In this document: piece by piece, positions 15,237-17,122 of the stretch
How positions within the stretch are numbered: position 1 is the first letter of the stretch
Layout: every line of letters begins with the position of its first letter
Origin: Candidatus Aenigmatarchaeota archaeon
Lineage (GTDB): Archaea > Aenigmatarchaeota > Aenigmatarchaeia > QMZP01 > JAUXAV01
NCBI GenBank assembly: GCA_030619735.1
Contig: JAUXAV010000014.1
Span: forward strand, 1 to 17,122
DNA: 17,122 nucleotides
Direction: 5' to 3'
Notes under the pieces: generated by a model
The model's database searches: none
What the model was told of the DNA's origin: nothing
The model's input: only the letters and a program-made list of their open reading frames with translations
Made by a program: the position numbers and the translations under genes

Positions 15237-17017
15237 ACCGATACCCCCTTACATGTTGCTGTGAATTCTTCTGTATCTATGGGGGTTTCAGTCATGGGAA
15301 GGGTGCCGCACTCTTCCATGGCGTCTGTGAGGTCATATATGGCATCTATGTCTGTTATCCCCTCTTCAAGGATTGGGACATAAACATAGATTGTTTTGTC
15401 TGCCTCCAGGAATATATAGGTCTGCATAAAGCCTCCAATAACATTGAGACCTGACATTACATAAGAACCCACGGTTGAGATATCCGATGGTATTTCCTGC
15501 GTTACAAGGGATGCCTTGTCTGTCTTAAGGAAATACGTATCCGAAGGTGTTTTAATATTAAGGGTAACATTCCTGTTGTTGGGTGTTATAGCCTTAACAG
15601 AAAGGTTCCCTGATATGTTGGTGAATTCCACATCATATAACTGTATTTTTAGCAGGGGGTTCCTGGAGACGTAAACAAGCTTTTCTTCTAATCCGTCAGA
15701 GGATGTGAATTCCTTGTAAATGCCATGCTTTTCATCCGAATAGACCTCAAGGGTGCTGATTCCGCAGGGAATATCAGCTATAAGGTTCCCGTTCCCATTG
15801 GTTTTTCCCAGGATGCAGTTTGAGAAGATAACGTTTGCATTCGGGATTGTCCCGTCCTTGTCCAGTACGGTTATGTTGGCTCTGCACCTTGTGAACTCGC
15901 ACATCTCTATCTGCTCCATCCATTCATCAAGGTAGACCCCTGCCTGCTCCCAGTCGCCTGCCTTGTTGTCATCCACATAGACCTGCAGGGCAAACCTGAA
16001 GTTGTAGCCGTTCTCCTTCACCTCAGCAACAATAGGATACATGAGCCAGTAATGGACAAGGTAGGGAGGGGATATACACATTGCAGAGAAGGGGATTACC
16101 TCTGAATGCACCCTGACAGGGTTCGGGTTGAACTGGAACGACCTGGAGGTAAAGGGCTCGGCCAGCCTGAAGCTTACCGGGGTGCTGCTTTTGACAGGGA
16201 AGACATGCACAGGGAAGTTGCTGTTCTCAAGAACATTCTCCGGTGTCTGGCCTGCCATGTAGGTCCTTGCAAGGGAGCCCTTTAGGAGGGTTTCCACTTC
16301 ATCCTTTACATCAAACCAGTTCTTGTAAAGGGCCTGCCCGCACTGGGTAAGGACACCAAAGGAAGGGACCTTGGGGTTCCCGGTGCCGTCTAATGCCCCG
16401 TACATGAATATGGATGCCACTGTGAAATGGTCCAGGTATCTGCCATCAATATTCTTGCTTGCTATCTGTGAGGCCAGGTCATAGGCGCTGCCCAGCCCTG
16501 TTGTTACCGAGAACTGGATAGGCTGTTTAAGGGAGTAGCCCTCAAGGGTTACGGGCTGCCAGACCTTCACAAGGACGCTGTCCGGGGCAATGGTTACCTC
16601 CACACTGGTTGCAGGGCCCATAACAACGGCCTTGCCCTGGTATTCTGTAATGCTCATCTGGTTTGCATAATTTTTTATGGCATTGGCAATATTGGTTTCA
16701 ATCAAATCCTTGTCAGGGACAAGGCTCTGGCCCGCATACTGCCAGTACGGGACCTGGGAGTCCTGGTATGAAATGGACAGCTCTGCAGGGGAGTCTATAT
16801 AGCCGCCCTGTTTGCCTACTGTCTCAATGGTTTCCAGCGCCTTGGAATAAAGGTTCTGCTCTATCTCGTTTTCCAGGGATGTCCTGAGCGCGGCCACTTC
16901 TGAAGAAGGGGGGAATATCATCTCCCTCTGGGTTGTGAAAACCAGAACAACTGCGGCAATGATTATTATTCCCAGAACAATAATGACCTCAGCCTGCCCC
17001 TTCTTCCCCGTTCCCAT
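15233..17017 (-). CDS. A: N-terminally anchored, prepilin-like surface protein with CPD-like and beta domains
   Basis: 594 residues. The N-terminus MGTGKKGQAE followed by a helix at about 11-28 resembles archaeal class III signals (cut before Q by a prepilin peptidase) and common KKGQ-type DPANN surface proteins; an uncut anchor is equally possible. A helical segment (about 40-70) leads to QGGYI (70-74), then VPYW (89-92), LTQCGQ (223-228), and a carboxypeptidase-regulatory-like beta domain (about 373-445) with C373, C378, C401 and C418, all with partners in A'. A final beta domain (about 446-550) and a short acidic end with C570/C589 differ from A'. First gene of the block, with its own TATA box, and coupled to B by ATGA. 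Likely the membrane-tethered outer component of an envelope complex; pilus assembly is not shown. Confidence 0.83.
   Translation of the reverse strand: MGTGKKGQAEVIIVLGIIIIAAVVLVFTTQREMIFPPSSEVAALRTSLENEIEQNLYSKALETIETVGKQGGYIDSPAELSISYQDSQVPYWQYAGQSLVPDKDLIETNIANAIKNYANQMSITEYQGKAVVMGPATSVEVTIAPDSVLVKVWQPVTLEGYSLKQPIQFSVTTGLGSAYDLASQIASKNIDGRYLDHFTVASIFMYGALDGTGNPKVPSFGVLTQCGQALYKNWFDVKDEVETLLKGSLARTYMAGQTPENVLENSNFPVHVFPVKSSTPVSFRLAEPFTSRSFQFNPNPVRVHSEVIPFSAMCISPPYLVHYWLMYPIVAEVKENGYNFRFALQVYVDDNKAGDWEQAGVYLDEWMEQIEMCEFTRCRANITVLDKDGTIPNANVIFSNCILGKTNGNGNLIADIPCGISTLEVYSDEKHGIYKEFTSSDGLEEKLVYVSRNPLLKIQLYDVEFTNISGNLSVKAITPNNRNVTLNIKTPSDTYFLKTDKASLVTQEIPSDISTVGSYVMSGLNVIGGFMQTYIFLEADKTIYVYVPILEEGITDIDAIYDLTDAMEECGTLPMTETPIDTEEFTATCKGVSV
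15243..15248 (-). promoter_or_regulatory. Weak ribosome binding site for B
   Basis: GGGGGT on the minus strand lies six bases before the B start codon, inside the last codons of A, at the ATGA junction. It is a partial match to the archaeal consensus and favours coupling with A. Confidence 0.45.
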
Positions 17018-17037
17018 AGTTTAATTATTGTACAGGT

Positions 17038-17047
17038 TTATTTAAAT
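17038..17047 (-). promoter_or_regulatory. TATA box of the A-B operon
   Basis: On the minus strand ATTTAAATAA lies about 25-26 bp before the start codon of A. The 20 or so bases between have no ribosome binding site, so the operon transcript is predicted to be leaderless. Confidence 0.6.
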
Positions 17048-17048
17048 C

Positions 17049-17122
17049 TGTTCCTGGTTCCCTGAATTCTGGTGCGGGGGATAGCTGAAACCTCGCATTT
17101 TCGCCTACAAACCAGGCAACTT
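17049..17122. other. Unassigned window edge, no supported gene
   Basis: This is upstream of the A promoter. The minus strand carries CCCCCGCACCA, like a tRNA 3' end, and TTTGTAGGCGAA, like part of a tRNA-Thr(TGT) anticodon arm, but a proper T-arm cannot be folded. One minus-strand frame is open from the window end to 17026 and could be the end of an upstream gene. Confidence 0.3.

Larger units (their letters stand above)
4550..17017 (-). repeat. Diverged tandem duplication of a three-gene surface module (A-B-C / A'-B'-C')
   Basis: The six minus-strand genes fall into three paralogous pairs in the same order: 15233-17017 with 8184-10367, 11730-15236 with 5920-8202, and 10348-11679 with 4550-5923. 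Pair A shares QGGY(I/L), VPYW, LT(Q/E)CGQ and a CPD-like domain with matching cysteines. Pair B shares C-x-G-x-x-P, CI-x-K-x-P, GFWD, DY-x-M-(I/V)-P and CG-x-x-x-CE-x-G. Pair C shares PP-x-S-x-RC, VPIC, NPC, and NPLLIAIP in the anchor. The copies are old: they are recognisable by motifs and not by DNA identity, and they differ in length. Confidence 0.8.

Noticed and set aside
17070..17122. Possible 3' part of a tRNA on the minus strand (CCCCCGCACCA end, TTTGTAGGCGAA arm).
   Set aside because: The T-arm does not fold (no GGTTC-x-A-x-x-CC, three extra loop bases), the anticodon loop lacks the U33 position and the 5' half lies outside the window. tRNAscan-SE on extended sequence would decide.
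17026..17122. Open minus-strand frame that could be the C-terminus of an upstream gene.
   Set aside because: About 31 codons with no start in view, no recognisable domain, and it runs through the TATA box of gene A.

Overview
The window looks archaeal. TATA boxes sit about 25 bp upstream of start codons with no room for a leader, one gene is a stand-alone XPF/ERCC4-type nuclease, arginine is written mostly as AGG, genes are packed with overlapping stops and starts, and several proteins have prepilin-like or Sec signals with a C-terminal anchor. Large cysteine-rich secreted proteins and compact packing suggest a DPANN-type archaeon (for example Woesearchaeota, Pacearchaeota or Aenigmarchaeota), but the lineage is inferred and not proven here. 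All sequence to position 17017 is gene-dense; no rRNA, CRISPR array or insertion sequence was seen.

Left part (1-2576): a small four-helix membrane protein (+), a helicase-less XPF-like nuclease (-) and a MidA/NDUFAF7-like SAM methyltransferase (+). The nuclease and methyltransferase diverge from one palindromic TATA box lying exactly midway between their ATGs. Gene 4 (2613-4553, +) has its own TATA box and encodes a secreted, Ig-rich, type I membrane protein that converges on the large block.

Right part (4550-17017, all -): six genes that I read as a diverged tandem duplication of one three-gene module. In transcription order they are A (15233-17017), B (11730-15236), C (10348-11679), A' (8184-10367), B' (5920-8202) and C' (4550-5923). 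A/A' begin with a short basic segment and a hydrophobic helix resembling class III (archaeal prepilin) signals and carry a cysteine-bearing carboxypeptidase-regulatory-like beta domain. B/B' are Sec-secreted proteins with CGxxxCExGE...CCxDC modules and internal hydrophobic helices. C/C' are Sec-secreted beta-rich proteins with a C-terminal membrane anchor and an acidic tail ending in aromatic residues. The pairs share motifs in the same order, but A and A' differ at their C-termini, and B differs from B' both by a roughly 300-residue cysteine-free segment and by its C-terminal domain.

A and B overlap by ATGA, as do B' and C'; C/A' and A'/B' overlap by 20 and 19 bp; C also has its own TATA box in the only real gap (50 bp). 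The likely picture is two coupled transcription units encoding two versions of an envelope-spanning surface complex: A anchored by its N-terminus, C by its C-terminus, and B cysteine-stabilised and partly membrane-embedded. The function is unknown. No assembly ATPase, prepilin peptidase or enzyme is encoded alongside. This duplicated module is the best candidate in the window for an undescribed system.
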